Shown here: positions 9,601 to 19,167 of the stretch, piece by piece
How positions within the stretch are numbered: the first letter of the stretch is position 1
Layout: every line of letters starts with the position of its first letter
The notes under the pieces: generated by a model
The model's database searches: none
Told to the model about the DNA's origin: nothing
The model's input: only the letters and a program-made list of their open reading frames with translations
Translations under genes and position numbers: made by a program
DNA from: a virus
Strand: one strand, 5' to 3'
DNA: 26,242 nt
Virus record (IMG/VR): IMGVR_UViG_3300020421_000119
Span: 1 to 26,242 of that record

Positions 9601-10864
9601 AAGATATTTGAATTATGTTATTAGCAGAAGCTAATACAGTTGATGCTGCTGCTAATACACCATTACCAGCAGTTTGAGTAACAACATCACCTACAAATAT
9701 AATACTAGAATCAGCAACATCAAATTCATCTAAAGAACCGATGGATGAGAAATCTAATGTTGCAGAACCAGCAACTGTTGGATTTGCTGATAACGTAAGT
9801 TGAGTTCCACTATCAATAGAAAGAACAGTTGTTTCAGCAGCAAGTTGTCCAGTATCAGATCCACCTTGAGTGATACTCATACCTGCAAGTATGCCTGTAG
9901 TATCAGCAATAGTGATTTGTGCTGTGTTAGTAGCCAATGTAGTTGCTACGCTAGCTACAGCACCTCTAAGGGTTGTAGTTATACCTGTCTGTGCTTGTGG
10001 TAGTGTTAGAACATCTCCAGTTTGATAGTTATTACCATACTGAGCTAATACAAAATTGGTTATAATACCTGGGTCTGAAGTTAGTGTCCATGTAAATCCA
10101 CTACCAGAACCAACTCCGTCAAAGTTAGCATTAGCACTTAAAACATCACCATTTACATAACCACTACCTTCTGCAGTAAATACAACCTCAATAACAGCAC
10201 CAGCAGCATCTGTAATAATATCTGCTATAGCACCTGCTCCACTGCCACTAACGTTAGTTATTGGTACATTATTGAAAGTTGTAGAAACAACATAACTACC
10301 ACCTCCAGCAAGAGTACCAGTAGCTAAACCATTAATATCAAAAGATATATTTGCTGCACTACCATTACCCCCTTGTAATAGAACACCAGAAAATGTTCCT
10401 GGATTATATCCAGAACCAAGGTTACTAACTGTTCCAGCATATGGAACAACACCTATGTTACAAGTTCCACTTCTACCAGAACCTCCTGTAAAAGCAATAC
10501 CAGAATAATCACCTGGTTCGTATCCAGAACCTGGATTTAATATTGATATACCAGCAGTTTGAAGTCTATTCTGAGTTAATTGAAAATCTTGAAGAACTTC
10601 TACTTTAAGATTTGAAAGATTTTGTACTCTTTTTCCCGAGCTAACAAAACCAAGTACACCAGATGATGGTCTGTAAAGACCTAAAAGGTTGTCATTATCA
10701 AAAGCAAGCGATGGACTACCAATGGTTCCATCACCTAGTTTTAAATTTCCTGTTGATAAATCAGATCCACCTTCAGTAATACTGAAAATTTGTTGACCTA
10801 TCTGATTAATTTTGACCCTTTGCGATTCAAAGGTGTCAGTTCTTTGTACTGCTACTGCTGGCAT
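6626..10864 (-). CDS. Modular tail-fibre-like virion structural protein (1412 aa)
   Basis: A complete ORF, Met at 10862-10864, overlapping the end of the 73-aa gene by 29 bp; an AGAGAG lies about 11 nt before the ATG inside that gene. Residues 1-95 are a unique N-terminus with F-S-I-T-E-G-G-S-D, likely the attachment end. Residues about 100-470 carry several G-x-G-Y motifs (GSGYEPG, GSGYNPG, GSGYVNG, GTGYEEG). Three copies of a beta module with T-T-G-I-L-x-G-M and S-G-S-T-T-L-x-F lie between about residues 300 and 700. About 900-1205 holds two tandem copies of a fibre module with I/V-R-F-N, EGY, LGGV-x-D, NTYI and LYFYND. The C-terminus is beta-rich and ends NNITKK. Internal R-F-N and EGY motifs are typical of phage fibre shafts. 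I infer a fibre or spike subunit; no T4 gene name is assigned. Confidence 0.9.
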   Translation of the reverse strand: MPAVAVQRTDTFESQRVKINQIGQQIFSITEGGSDLSTGNLKLGDGTIGSPSLAFDNDNLLGLYRPSSGVLGFVSSGKRVQNLSNLKVEVLQDFQLTQNRLQTAGISILNPGSGYEPGDYSGIAFTGGSGRSGTCNIGVVPYAGTVSNLGSGYNPGTFSGVLLQGGNGSAANISFDINGLATGTLAGGGSYVVSTTFNNVPITNVSGSGAGAIADIITDAAGAVIEVVFTAEGSGYVNGDVLSANANFDGVGSGSGFTWTLTSDPGIITNFVLAQYGNNYQTGDVLTLPQAQTGITTTLRGAVASVATTLATNTAQITIADTTGILAGMSITQGGSDTGQLAAETTVLSIDSGTQLTLSANPTVAGSATLDFSSIGSLDEFDVADSSIIFVGDVVTQTAGNGVLAAASTVLASANNIIQISSQPTTAGSATLTFTPAYGDPADDFSYTVGNLGVVDNIAIAQGGTGYEEGNTLSVDPEDVVQPIQYSVIKKTVLEVTFSGTVPASWAVAGDTITTVPTEGAAVSFDIIRADTAGGNITRIFLDGAQGSVAVADVFENAATTQVTVATVSSGEDRFFVNTGGGLQMTPDLTLYAGSTYEFDVSDPSMSTETLAFTQYRDGKYSPSLIQNLTATLDVTTNQVSVTNATGILVGMTVTFAGGSGTLVTGTTVTNVVGNTITLSRNPLTSGSTTLSFAGVEYNTGVTRTNTALTIKIESTTPSLYYYSRENADLGGPDNAEATITIDLNNPVTFGSGLSVSVVLIDTFSGITGNILTGEWTAVSVDATDGEFDSLSVQGILSANTISSLNITADSITSVSPNLALNATNLNINLSGSVDIGPGKLSIDGTNGNLTAQGIIKTADSINVNDKLLITNAVISSGATTDIELTPAVGQDVKINSTKSLIVPVGTDLQRPPSPVAGAIRFNSDTSQYEGYASNTSSWSSLGGVRDLDGNTYILAEETVGANDNTLYFYNDAQNTIRITPFYQEFVNVKKVRSVNVSAPAHTNWNANSPVATDDYVKYGNNLFLVVAGGQTGTDANPPTDITGNDFTNGTATLRYSTTAVAPLTFEEIEEFRIAPLGNTDLVINGDLRLKNNIITTDVNDLTLSPLPGKKVVCDIKTTLVVPVGTTAERGSPAQGSVRFNTTDSLFEGYDGVNWGSLGGVKDVDQNTYIIPETSPGANENILYFYNDGNNSLRLTTTQLEFDTVDTIVSTTSDELEITASLMTFDAAATTLDNTLADTTFLHSAKQYFDLGLSSGLYVEPVLRLDNQGDVYFNTTFGTGSYTGVKVFDGELKEFELADTKILTDKFNLVKGTNNVGTSVIYNNTSGLGAKTIVCAENPTTGDSEFIEFGLLDDGTDVWHTEYGNVRTGQQLIVPTFDISGTNDIRITITLGDTVGVTQTVKVTITNNITKK
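7257..8160 (-). repeat. Tandem duplication of a fibre module inside the 1412-aa protein
   Basis: Two copies, about 7908-8160 (N-terminal) and 7257-7501 (C-terminal), share the order V-P-V-G-T, (I/V)RFN, EGY, W-x-S-L-G-G-V-(R/K)-D, NTYI, E-x-x-x-G-A-N-(D/E)-N, LYFYND, N-(T/S)-(I/L)-R and (Q)EF. They are separated by about 135 codons that include an N-W-N-A-N-S-P segment. The layout suggests duplication of a whole shaft domain. Confidence 0.85.
8780..9962 (-). repeat. Three copies of a 'TxGIxxGM' beta module in the 1412-aa protein
   Basis: Copies at about 9745-9962, 9551-9718 and 8780-8985 share the order T-x-G-I-L-x-G-M (or I-F-V-G-D), a variable Gly-rich turn, T-T/S-V-L/T, L-T-L-S or a variant, and (A/S)-G-S-(A/T)-T-L-x-F. 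The middle copy has lost the opening T-G-I. One related copy occurs in the right-edge giant protein near 24855-24985. Confidence 0.75.
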
Positions 10865-11057
10865 TTTTGATTAACTCTCTAAGCAAGGACTTGATTTCAG
10901 AGACTTCAGTCTTCAACATATTTATGTCGTCCAATGCGGAACCTAGGTGCTTAGACTTACGTCTTGCCTCTATAGCAGAATCATCTAAATTGATGATGGC
11001 ACCTGTCTTTTGGTCTCTTACAAGACCATCATGTCCTTGCACTTTCAAATAACCCAT
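10836..11057 (-). CDS. Small conserved T4-like phage protein with coiled-coil tail (73 aa)
   Basis: Starts 8 nt after the TAG of the 2698-aa gene and overlaps the start of the 1412-aa gene by 29 bp, so all three are probably translated from one message. Residues 3-25 read V-Q-G-H-D-G-L-V-R-D then T-G-A-I-I-N, a signature I recognise from many small proteins of T4-like marine phages with no assigned role. Residues about 40-65 (INMLKTEVSEIKSLLRELI) have heptad-spaced hydrophobics, predicting a coiled coil, and the tail is Ser-rich. There is no clear Shine-Dalgarno sequence, so translation may depend on re-initiation after the upstream stop. The position between two giant structural genes fits an assembly factor or a small structural linker, but this is inference. 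Confidence 0.85.
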   Translation of the reverse strand: MGYLKVQGHDGLVRDQKTGAIINLDDSAIEARRKSKHLGSALDDINMLKTEVSEIKSLLRELIKNASSSSTKN

Positions 11058-11065
11058 GTGCGGAA

Positions 11066-14000
11066 CTAGAAAGATGCTACTGCTCTGATATCCTGAACCT
11101 TTGGAACAAATGCGGGATCAACACTAGTCATTACAATTTTAATAGCAAATGAACTGAATTCTTCTAAGTCAGAAATGCTATATTTAAGATCTTGATATGC
11201 AGATTGTTTCTCTACAACACTAGAAATACTATTCTCACTAGTTGCTAATTCTAAAACATCTGGTAATCCAGTTTCATTGAAGAAAGTCCAATCCAAATCT
11301 TCAAAGTTTTCTTGACTAGATGCTTTCTTTAACTTATAAAGAATCTTTATATCTGATATATCTTTAACAGTAGCTGTAAGATGAACATCTATAGATGTTG
11401 CAGGGTTATTAATTACAACCTCTTTAGTTACATACTTAGCAACAGCAGAACCATTTTTAGATGTATCTTCTCTTACAAAATCAACACCATTTGTATAAGT
11501 TATCTTACCAACTTCTAAGTAACTAGCTTCTTCATCTGGTTGATTAGGATACTTAGCAAAGTCACCTACACGGAAGATATCAACAATTTGATCTGCACTA
11601 ACTGCATTTCTATTGTATAGTACATTTGTATTAATAGAATCTGTGTAGTTGTCATTAATAGGTCTGGTATCAACCCTTAAAGTTAATTCTTGAGTCTGAC
11701 TATTCCATATAGTTGTTTTACCTGTGATAACATTATCATAAGTCTCAAGGATAATAGATGGATTACGTGCTACTACAGTAGAAGCATCACTAATTTGTGC
11801 AAAGACCTGTATTGGATTTGAATCAACTGTAACTGAAGTTAAACCAGTTTGATTTCCTAGATCAACTGTTTCTCCCTTCTGGAAGAATTGTGTAGTCTTA
11901 ACTCTTACATAAACAACACTACCATTAACTCTAGCAATTGTTCCTGTAGTTTTAGATGTTTTTCCTACTATAGTTTGATCAGCTTGTATCTCAGTACCAC
12001 CATTACCAGCAAGTTGGAATTGATATACTGGATAGAACTCAATAATTTGATCTTTTCTACCAAATCTATTTTCAGTACCAACTGGATTTTCTACTCTATT
12101 AGTAACTGTTTTAACAGTTGCACTTGAGAGATCAATAATTGGACTCAAATGAGACGCAGTAGATGAGATAGACATCTTATACATCAATGAACCAGCAATA
12201 CTATTGAGAGTTTCATTAATATCAGAAGCAACTATCTTTTGATTTGTAAAGTAGTGTGGTTCATTTAAGAATGTTTTTTCATAATCAGTTTGTGAGTATG
12301 AAGTATAATTCAATGTTGAAGAATCAACAGGAACTATATTTGTAGTTTTAACATTAGTATCTAATGTTGTACCAGTAAATGTTAGATAATGTATTTGAGG
12401 ATATAAAGTCTCAAATTTTCTATTATGACTTGCGTATACCATACTTCCACCACCAACAGAGTTTCCAGCTGCAGCAGATGGAGAATTGATGTTATAAGTG
12501 TCAACACCAGAATTGCTTATTTGGAATAGGTTGCTATTAATAGTAGATGCAGTAACACCACCTGTTGCTGTAGCAGTTCTATAGAATACATAAGATTTTC
12601 CACCATCTTCAAATCCATGATCTCTATGATTAACTTTCAATATTGCATTATTATTTTTAAATAATTTTGATTGTGAAGCAGAAGAAGAACTTGCATTAGT
12701 TTCTAATGGATTTACATCTAACAGTTCATAACCAACACTATCATTTTTAAGAACTAATTCAGCTGGTCTAGTAATATCAAATTCTGCACGATACAATTTA
12801 AACTTAAGATCTTCAAAATTATCTTCTGTCCAACTTTCGGTATTCTGGGAACGGTATACCGAACCTAAAGATGGTTGAGTTGTGATGACCGTACTAGTTG
12901 CAATATCAACTTCAGACAATCTAGAAACCCATAATTGATAATCAGTGGAATCTGTTTCTACAACTAATGCATATTCTGTATCATTCTGTAGATAAACTGG
13001 GAAGTCAAAACCAAAATGTGATGGTGTAGTAGAGTTTGTAACTTCACCTGCATCGGTTGCTACACCCATTCTAACTGCAGGTGTATCTATTTCTATATAA
13101 GTTTGAATTTCACACCCTCCAGCACCGTTACCAACCCCTTTAACAACAACTGATGGTGCTTCTGTATATCCAATACCACTCAAACTAATCTCAGCATTAT
13201 AAATTTGTCCACCAGATACTTCTATAGAAGCTGTTGCAGTGGATCCACCTGGAAGTTGAGGACTTTCAATAGTTAAAATAGCACTATCATAATTCTGTCC
13301 TGTATTAGTTACTTTAAGACTAGAAACTTTACCACTATCTTTTGCTATTGATAGAACAAGACTTGTTCCATTTAGTGCATTATTTGTGGTTACAGAAGGA
13401 ATAATTAAATCTTCATTAGCTTTAAATGATCTTCCATTATGATTACTTAATACAACTGTGTATACTTGCTCATTAGTAAGACTGTACTTACCAGATGCAG
13501 TAGCAACTAACTCTACATTGTTCTTATCAAATACTTTAAGTATAGGACCAGAAGCAGCAGAGGAAGCACCAGTTACATTTTCATTTTTATAGATTGATAT
13601 ATTACCACTAGCAAAACATCTAATGAAAGTATTTGGTGATAATACTTTTTCACTACCAGGAACAATATTCTTACCTGGTTTTTCAGAATCTACATTAGTA
13701 ATATATGCCTTAACTGGGATATTAGTGCTCTTCTTATTAAAGTAAAGATCTAAACCAGTTACAAAACATCCACCATCTAAATTTTCTACTTTAAATGTCT
13801 GTGCAAGAGGATTAGGTCTTACAGGATTATCAGTATTACTTTCAATTAATTGAACACCTTCATTAGATTTGAAGTAAGATGGTTTTGTGGATACAATACT
13901 TACTGGATTTTCTGGAAGAAGACCAGTAGCATAATATTTAATTTCTGTATAACTATCAACTAGTTCCTTACTTTCATTAGTTTCACTTGATGTAAACCTA

Positions 14001-17000
14001 AATGTTAATACTCCAGATGTTACAGAAACTTCTTCTGCACTAGTATCATATCCAATTGTATTAACATCACCAGTCCATGTAGTATTTTCAAGTGGTGGAT
14101 GACCAGCTGGTAGTATAACAATACCACTAGCATTACCATATTCATCAGTAACTATATCACCATTAAATGCTGACGGTGAGTTACCAGCAATTCCAGTAAA
14201 TCTAAGATCTGGATTAATCCAACGACCAATATTTCTACCCTCTAAGAATGTGTAAATCTTAGTGTTGGGTTTCATTCTCTTAATAACAAACTTTACAGGA
14301 ACACTTCTAGCAAAGAATGAAAGTGATGTAGAAACTAAACTATCCCCAACACTCTTAGTTTGAATACCTTTACCGATTTCATTATTTTGTGGACTAATAT
14401 TAGAAGAACTACCTACAGAAGCACTAGCAACAGAAGTAGTAGCTTCTTGTGTGTTTACTAATCCAAGAGAATTGATTGTTGTAAATGATGTAGAAGTTCC
14501 AACCCAGTTAACTACAAAAGAGTTATAGAGACTTGAGAAACTTTCTTTTACATTATCCTTTGCTAAGAAAATACTAAACAAATCAGTATTTGTATCAACA
14601 ACTAATGGTTCTTCATTTTGATCATACCAATGATCAACAGAAGGAGATACTTCACCATCTCCAACATACTGGAGAACAACAAATGGATTTGGATTTAATG
14701 TCTTAGATGCAAAATCATTTCCAAGTAAAGATAGATGTGTATATGGAAGAGTTACCATATCACCAGACTTCTTGTAACCAGAAACTGATCTCTGATCATT
14801 TCTAACATTAACTTCAGTTAGAGATATAGAATCTTCTTTTGATTGAGGACGTAATACAGACTGTTGACTATCAATAGCACATCTATAATCTAAGGAAGAA
14901 AGATTACCAACTTTATGTGCTTCAAAATTATCTACAAAGAATCCTGATTTGAATCTATCTAATCCAATCTCATCCTTAACCTGCATGTTAAGAGCTTGCT
15001 GTTCTAATATGCTAAGAGTTGTATAGTATTCAAGACGTTCAATACGTTTTTCTAACTTACCAATATCCTTCATCGTATAACGACGATTGTCAACTGGTGT
15101 TATACGTACATCTTTGCTTGTCTTTGTAAATGCTGGAACATATGCATAGAAAAGTGCAACAGCATCATCAATAGGATCTGGTTTTGATGGATTGAGTGAA
15201 GAATTACCTTCTTTAACTAAGAAATTTCCTTTTTTATCTAAGAATATTCCATCAATACGATCCAAGTATTGAACCTGACTGAATGAGAATGTATATTCTA
15301 GATTAGAATCTGGAGCTGGAGTGCTAGAAATTACTGCACCTGCACCAGCAAATGATCCAGTAGTTACTTCTAAAGTAGACTTATCTAAGAAACCTGGAAT
15401 AATTGCATCAGTATCAACCTTAGGTCTAAAGTCAATAACATTCTTAAGTTCTAAATTACCATGAACTGAAGAATTGAATGATGGAATTTCATCTTCTGGT
15501 ACACCTGCATCATGCAAGTAACTATCAATAGTAATGAAATCTCCCTGTGATTGCTCAAAATAATCAAAAGCAATAAGTAACTGACCAGAAGCAGGTTCAA
15601 AACCTGGTTTTAAAACAATACGAGATACATCATAAATTGTATCTCTCTGTCCATTATCAAAAGTATAGTTATTAGTAACGTCAGTTCCTGAAATTAGATT
15701 TCCAGCTGTATCTACAGTTGGTGGTTGACTTGCAGTACCCTCATAAACATATCTAAGTTTATATGCATCAGAATAAGATAGTGTTTCTACAACCTCAGTA
15801 TCGTAATCACCTCCTCTAAATGGAACTACACGATCACCTGCAGATGATATAACAAGTCTCTTATTCTTAATTGCAGTTTTTAATCTTGGTTTTGCATTTT
15901 CAACTTCAAGAGTTGCAGTCAATTTAAGTTTAGGGAACGTACCATTAGATGGAACAGTTCCAAAATAATTTGATGGTAACTGTAAACTAATACTACCAGA
16001 TGTAAGACCACTTGCAGTATCAGTAGAAGAAGTAATTTCTACTGCATTACTATCAACATAAACAATATCACCTTTTATAATATCAGGAGCATCGCCTGGA
16101 TCAAGTACAGTAACTATAAAATTACCTTCAGTAAATGCTGCGAATCTTTGTGTACCAAATGGTAACTGAGCAGCAAACGTAACCATACCACCACCAGATG
16201 AAGCAGTAGTTACAAAATCTCTACGGAAGTAATACTTAATCTTTGTATCATCTCCACCAGCAGAAACTTTTGATACTTGCTTACTTCCTGTTGGATAGAC
16301 AAGACTTCCAGAATTTGTATTCTGTAGCTTTGGACGTAAACGAACAATACTTGTATTAGTTACATCTCCTGGTAATGCTGTGTCAAAATATATTCTACTC
16401 TTAGAAGATCCTTCTTGTTTAGTAGCATACTGTACAATTACACGAACTAAGTTATTTGAATCATCAGAGAATTGAATTAAATCTCCTTGCTGTACCAAAA
16501 TAGAAGCATCAGCACTGAAACTAGTAGATTCAATAAAACTAGATCCCTGTGAACCAAAGAATGTATAATTTGTTACACTCTTAATTTCTGAGAATGATTG
16601 ACTATCTACAACAACATCTGCAGAGAAGTTATTCGCATTTCCTGAACCATAAGCACAACCAATTGATTTCACATTCTGTGGTGTGTATGTAGTTACACTA
16701 TTGCTAAACAATACAGGAACTACAGCAGATGCAGCACTTGGAGTTGCAGCACCATCAGGTTGTTTTACTGTTATAGCAGGAGGTTGTGCATATTTTACAT
16801 CTACTGCACGTCTGTTAACAACAGTTGCTGAATATACTTTACCATCAGTAGACTTTTTAAGCTCAATCTTAGAAGCATCAAACTCAGTTCCATTAATTAA
16901 TAATGATACTCCATCTGCATATCCTAATCCTCTATTCTGAACAACAAAGTGAGAAAGAGTATTGTCAGTAGCAATCCTTACTGTGTTTCCATCTTCATCT

Positions 17001-19162
17001 CTAAGAGTTTCTCCTGATTTAAACTTACCAGAAAGAGTTTTAACAAATAGTATTTGATTTGTGGAATATAAACCACTAGAAGATCCTTCAACAACACCAT
17101 ATGCATTACTACTGATTCCAGTTACATACATACCCTCATCAAAAGGATTAGTACCACTTGGAACAGATTCTAAAATAATTCTAGTAAAGAATTGTGGATC
17201 AAAATAAGAGAATCCAAATGTAGTATTGTATGCAGCAGTACCTTGTCCTAAACGACCTTTTGAAAGAATAATATCAGAATCTGAACTAAAACCAGATCCT
17301 CTTTGTTGTAAGAAGAAATTGCTTGGTTTTACTTTACCAATAATAGGAGTGATTGTATTTTGATAATCTACAATATGACCCCAAGCATCTGCCCCTGATT
17401 GAGCATCCGCTTCTGTAAGATAAATTCTTCTAAAAAATTCAGAATCAGTTGAATCATATTCAATAAGTAATAGCTCTAATTCATTCTTAGGTCCATATAT
17501 TGTTAATTCTAAGAATTGAACAGATGTAGAAGCATTAATTAGTGGTTTATTAATTGTTGCAAATGAAAGAGTCTTGAATGATCCAATAGCAGTTGGTGAA
17601 CCTGATTCACTTCTAGTCTTGATATAATAAAGAGATCCAAATTGACTTTGGAATGTAGCATCTGTTATAGAACCAATAAGTGTTGATGGATTTGTAATCT
17701 GTAAAGTGATTGTTTTTATACCATCATCAACACTAAAGTTTGTACCTCTTCTATTAACAGTTTGTCTATGATCTGCTGGATCCTCAGTATTATTCAATCC
17801 AACAGAACCATCATTAAAGGATGAATATAGAAATACATCAGGATATGCAGTAAGATCAGATCCTTCTTTGTTTAAAGGAACACTACCATAAACATTAGTA
17901 ATATTAAATGTTGGTAGACCTTTACTTTTTAAATTTACATTGTCGCTAGAAAGACTTTCTCTTGCTTTATTAAGTTCAAGATACTTAGTTTCTTTATTAA
18001 CAATCTCATAACCTTTAATATATGCCTTACCTGATCCTATACTAGCAACCATCTTTCTGGAAGCTTCAGAAGCAGTATATCCATTATAAAGATCAAATAT
18101 GTCAGTACCATAAAGACCTCTATTACCATCTTTCTGTGCCCACTCTCTTACATCAACATCAAAATTATCTACAACATAATCTCCAGACTCATCAAATGTT
18201 CTACGAGCAAGAGTTTGTTCTAATACACTAAAATCTGTAGATTCTATCTTTCTCTGAATAACTCCTCTTGAAACTGTTAGGAGTTGAATGAAATTCTTAT
18301 CTGTAATTGCATCAAGAGCAAATTCTTTTAACTCAAGAGATATCTTAAGTCTATGAGCTCCAGGTGCTGTATAGTTTGCTGAACCAATTGAATTGTCATA
18401 TAAAGTTGATTCTTCTTCAGGAGTTACAATCTCCTCTTTAATAGTAAATCCAACTTTTGAAGATGGTTTATCATAATATTCATCAATAACAAGAAGTGCT
18501 TCGTCATTACGAACAAAGTATCCATTAACAAAGTAAATACCTTCTTCTACTTTAACAGCAGAACCATATCCCATTGCAGAACTTTCAAGAGAAGTTACTT
18601 CTCCAGTATCTGGATTAGTTACTTTAATACTTGTAGGAAGTACACTACCGTCTGTACCTACCACAAGTAATGGAGTATTGACACCATCAACAACTTCTAG
18701 AGTTTCACCTTGTCTAAAAGTTGGTTCGGTATTTGAATTACCACTGTTGATATAACTAACGAATAGTGTATCAGCAGAACTTTCTGTTGCTAATTTTGTA
18801 GATAATACTGTAGAAAGAACACCAGAAGTTAAACCTTTCAACTGTTGGCCAACTAGCTGAGAAATATCATACTTCTTATAAACAATATCAGTCCCGTCGC
18901 TAACTGCAACTTCTGAAACAGATGATAGTTTAACGTAATCTAATTTGGTATTTAATCCTACCTCACCAGGAATGACAAGTTCACCTTGTTTAAAGGCATA
19001 CTTACCAAAACTTTCTACTTGGTTCTGTAGAATAGATTGTAACTGTGTTAACTCTCTTGTTTGAATAGAGTATCCTGGACGAAATAGAATTTTATAAAAA
19101 TTCTTATTCGCATCAAAATCCTCGTAATAAGGGCTTACATTCAGGTTAGTCTTCTGAGGCAT
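11066..19162 (-). CDS. Giant DUF4815-type baseplate/fibre-attachment protein (2698 aa)
   Basis: The N-terminus (residues about 7-60) has P-Y-Y-E-D-F-D-x-N-K-N-F-Y-K-I-L-F-R-P-G-Y and T-R-E-L-x-x-L-Q-S-I-L-Q, characteristic of DUF4815 proteins of T4-like phages. Near residues 1300-1410 is the conserved core: YLDRIDGIFLDKKG, then R-R-Y-T-M-K-D-I-G-K-L-E-K-R-I and LEYYTTLSILEQ, then G-F-F-V-D-N-F. About 1785 has NPLAQTF followed by a D-L-Y-F-N-K-K strand, and about 2107 has S-V-Y-R-S-Q-N before L-Y-R-A-E-F. The start is supported by GGTGGAG 5 nt upstream. Gaps between conserved blocks hold G-x-G-Y motifs and 'GxFxxGET' beta modules, which explain part of the great length. It lies directly after gp8, where T4 has baseplate/fibre genes 9-12, so a role in the outer baseplate or in fibre docking is likely. 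Equivalence to T4 gp10 is only positional. Confidence 0.88.
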   Translation of the reverse strand: MPQKTNLNVSPYYEDFDANKNFYKILFRPGYSIQTRELTQLQSILQNQVESFGKYAFKQGELVIPGEVGLNTKLDYVKLSSVSEVAVSDGTDIVYKKYDISQLVGQQLKGLTSGVLSTVLSTKLATESSADTLFVSYINSGNSNTEPTFRQGETLEVVDGVNTPLLVVGTDGSVLPTSIKVTNPDTGEVTSLESSAMGYGSAVKVEEGIYFVNGYFVRNDEALLVIDEYYDKPSSKVGFTIKEEIVTPEEESTLYDNSIGSANYTAPGAHRLKISLELKEFALDAITDKNFIQLLTVSRGVIQRKIESTDFSVLEQTLARRTFDESGDYVVDNFDVDVREWAQKDGNRGLYGTDIFDLYNGYTASEASRKMVASIGSGKAYIKGYEIVNKETKYLELNKARESLSSDNVNLKSKGLPTFNITNVYGSVPLNKEGSDLTAYPDVFLYSSFNDGSVGLNNTEDPADHRQTVNRRGTNFSVDDGIKTITLQITNPSTLIGSITDATFQSQFGSLYYIKTRSESGSPTAIGSFKTLSFATINKPLINASTSVQFLELTIYGPKNELELLLIEYDSTDSEFFRRIYLTEADAQSGADAWGHIVDYQNTITPIIGKVKPSNFFLQQRGSGFSSDSDIILSKGRLGQGTAAYNTTFGFSYFDPQFFTRIILESVPSGTNPFDEGMYVTGISSNAYGVVEGSSSGLYSTNQILFVKTLSGKFKSGETLRDEDGNTVRIATDNTLSHFVVQNRGLGYADGVSLLINGTEFDASKIELKKSTDGKVYSATVVNRRAVDVKYAQPPAITVKQPDGAATPSAASAVVPVLFSNSVTTYTPQNVKSIGCAYGSGNANNFSADVVVDSQSFSEIKSVTNYTFFGSQGSSFIESTSFSADASILVQQGDLIQFSDDSNNLVRVIVQYATKQEGSSKSRIYFDTALPGDVTNTSIVRLRPKLQNTNSGSLVYPTGSKQVSKVSAGGDDTKIKYYFRRDFVTTASSGGGMVTFAAQLPFGTQRFAAFTEGNFIVTVLDPGDAPDIIKGDIVYVDSNAVEITSSTDTASGLTSGSISLQLPSNYFGTVPSNGTFPKLKLTATLEVENAKPRLKTAIKNKRLVISSAGDRVVPFRGGDYDTEVVETLSYSDAYKLRYVYEGTASQPPTVDTAGNLISGTDVTNNYTFDNGQRDTIYDVSRIVLKPGFEPASGQLLIAFDYFEQSQGDFITIDSYLHDAGVPEDEIPSFNSSVHGNLELKNVIDFRPKVDTDAIIPGFLDKSTLEVTTGSFAGAGAVISSTPAPDSNLEYTFSFSQVQYLDRIDGIFLDKKGNFLVKEGNSSLNPSKPDPIDDAVALFYAYVPAFTKTSKDVRITPVDNRRYTMKDIGKLEKRIERLEYYTTLSILEQQALNMQVKDEIGLDRFKSGFFVDNFEAHKVGNLSSLDYRCAIDSQQSVLRPQSKEDSISLTEVNVRNDQRSVSGYKKSGDMVTLPYTHLSLLGNDFASKTLNPNPFVVLQYVGDGEVSPSVDHWYDQNEEPLVVDTNTDLFSIFLAKDNVKESFSSLYNSFVVNWVGTSTSFTTINSLGLVNTQEATTSVASASVGSSSNISPQNNEIGKGIQTKSVGDSLVSTSLSFFARSVPVKFVIKRMKPNTKIYTFLEGRNIGRWINPDLRFTGIAGNSPSAFNGDIVTDEYGNASGIVILPAGHPPLENTTWTGDVNTIGYDTSAEEVSVTSGVLTFRFTSSETNESKELVDSYTEIKYYATGLLPENPVSIVSTKPSYFKSNEGVQLIESNTDNPVRPNPLAQTFKVENLDGGCFVTGLDLYFNKKSTNIPVKAYITNVDSEKPGKNIVPGSEKVLSPNTFIRCFASGNISIYKNENVTGASSAASGPILKVFDKNNVELVATASGKYSLTNEQVYTVVLSNHNGRSFKANEDLIIPSVTTNNALNGTSLVLSIAKDSGKVSSLKVTNTGQNYDSAILTIESPQLPGGSTATASIEVSGGQIYNAEISLSGIGYTEAPSVVVKGVGNGAGGCEIQTYIEIDTPAVRMGVATDAGEVTNSTTPSHFGFDFPVYLQNDTEYALVVETDSTDYQLWVSRLSEVDIATSTVITTQPSLGSVYRSQNTESWTEDNFEDLKFKLYRAEFDITRPAELVLKNDSVGYELLDVNPLETNASSSSASQSKLFKNNNAILKVNHRDHGFEDGGKSYVFYRTATATGGVTASTINSNLFQISNSGVDTYNINSPSAAAGNSVGGGSMVYASHNRKFETLYPQIHYLTFTGTTLDTNVKTTNIVPVDSSTLNYTSYSQTDYEKTFLNEPHYFTNQKIVASDINETLNSIAGSLMYKMSISSTASHLSPIIDLSSATVKTVTNRVENPVGTENRFGRKDQIIEFYPVYQFQLAGNGGTEIQADQTIVGKTSKTTGTIARVNGSVVYVRVKTTQFFQKGETVDLGNQTGLTSVTVDSNPIQVFAQISDASTVVARNPSIILETYDNVITGKTTIWNSQTQELTLRVDTRPINDNYTDSINTNVLYNRNAVSADQIVDIFRVGDFAKYPNQPDEEASYLEVGKITYTNGVDFVREDTSKNGSAVAKYVTKEVVINNPATSIDVHLTATVKDISDIKILYKLKKASSQENFEDLDWTFFNETGLPDVLELATSENSISSVVEKQSAYQDLKYSISDLEEFSSFAIKIVMTSVDPAFVPKVQDIRAVASF

Positions 19163-19167
19163 CTCTA

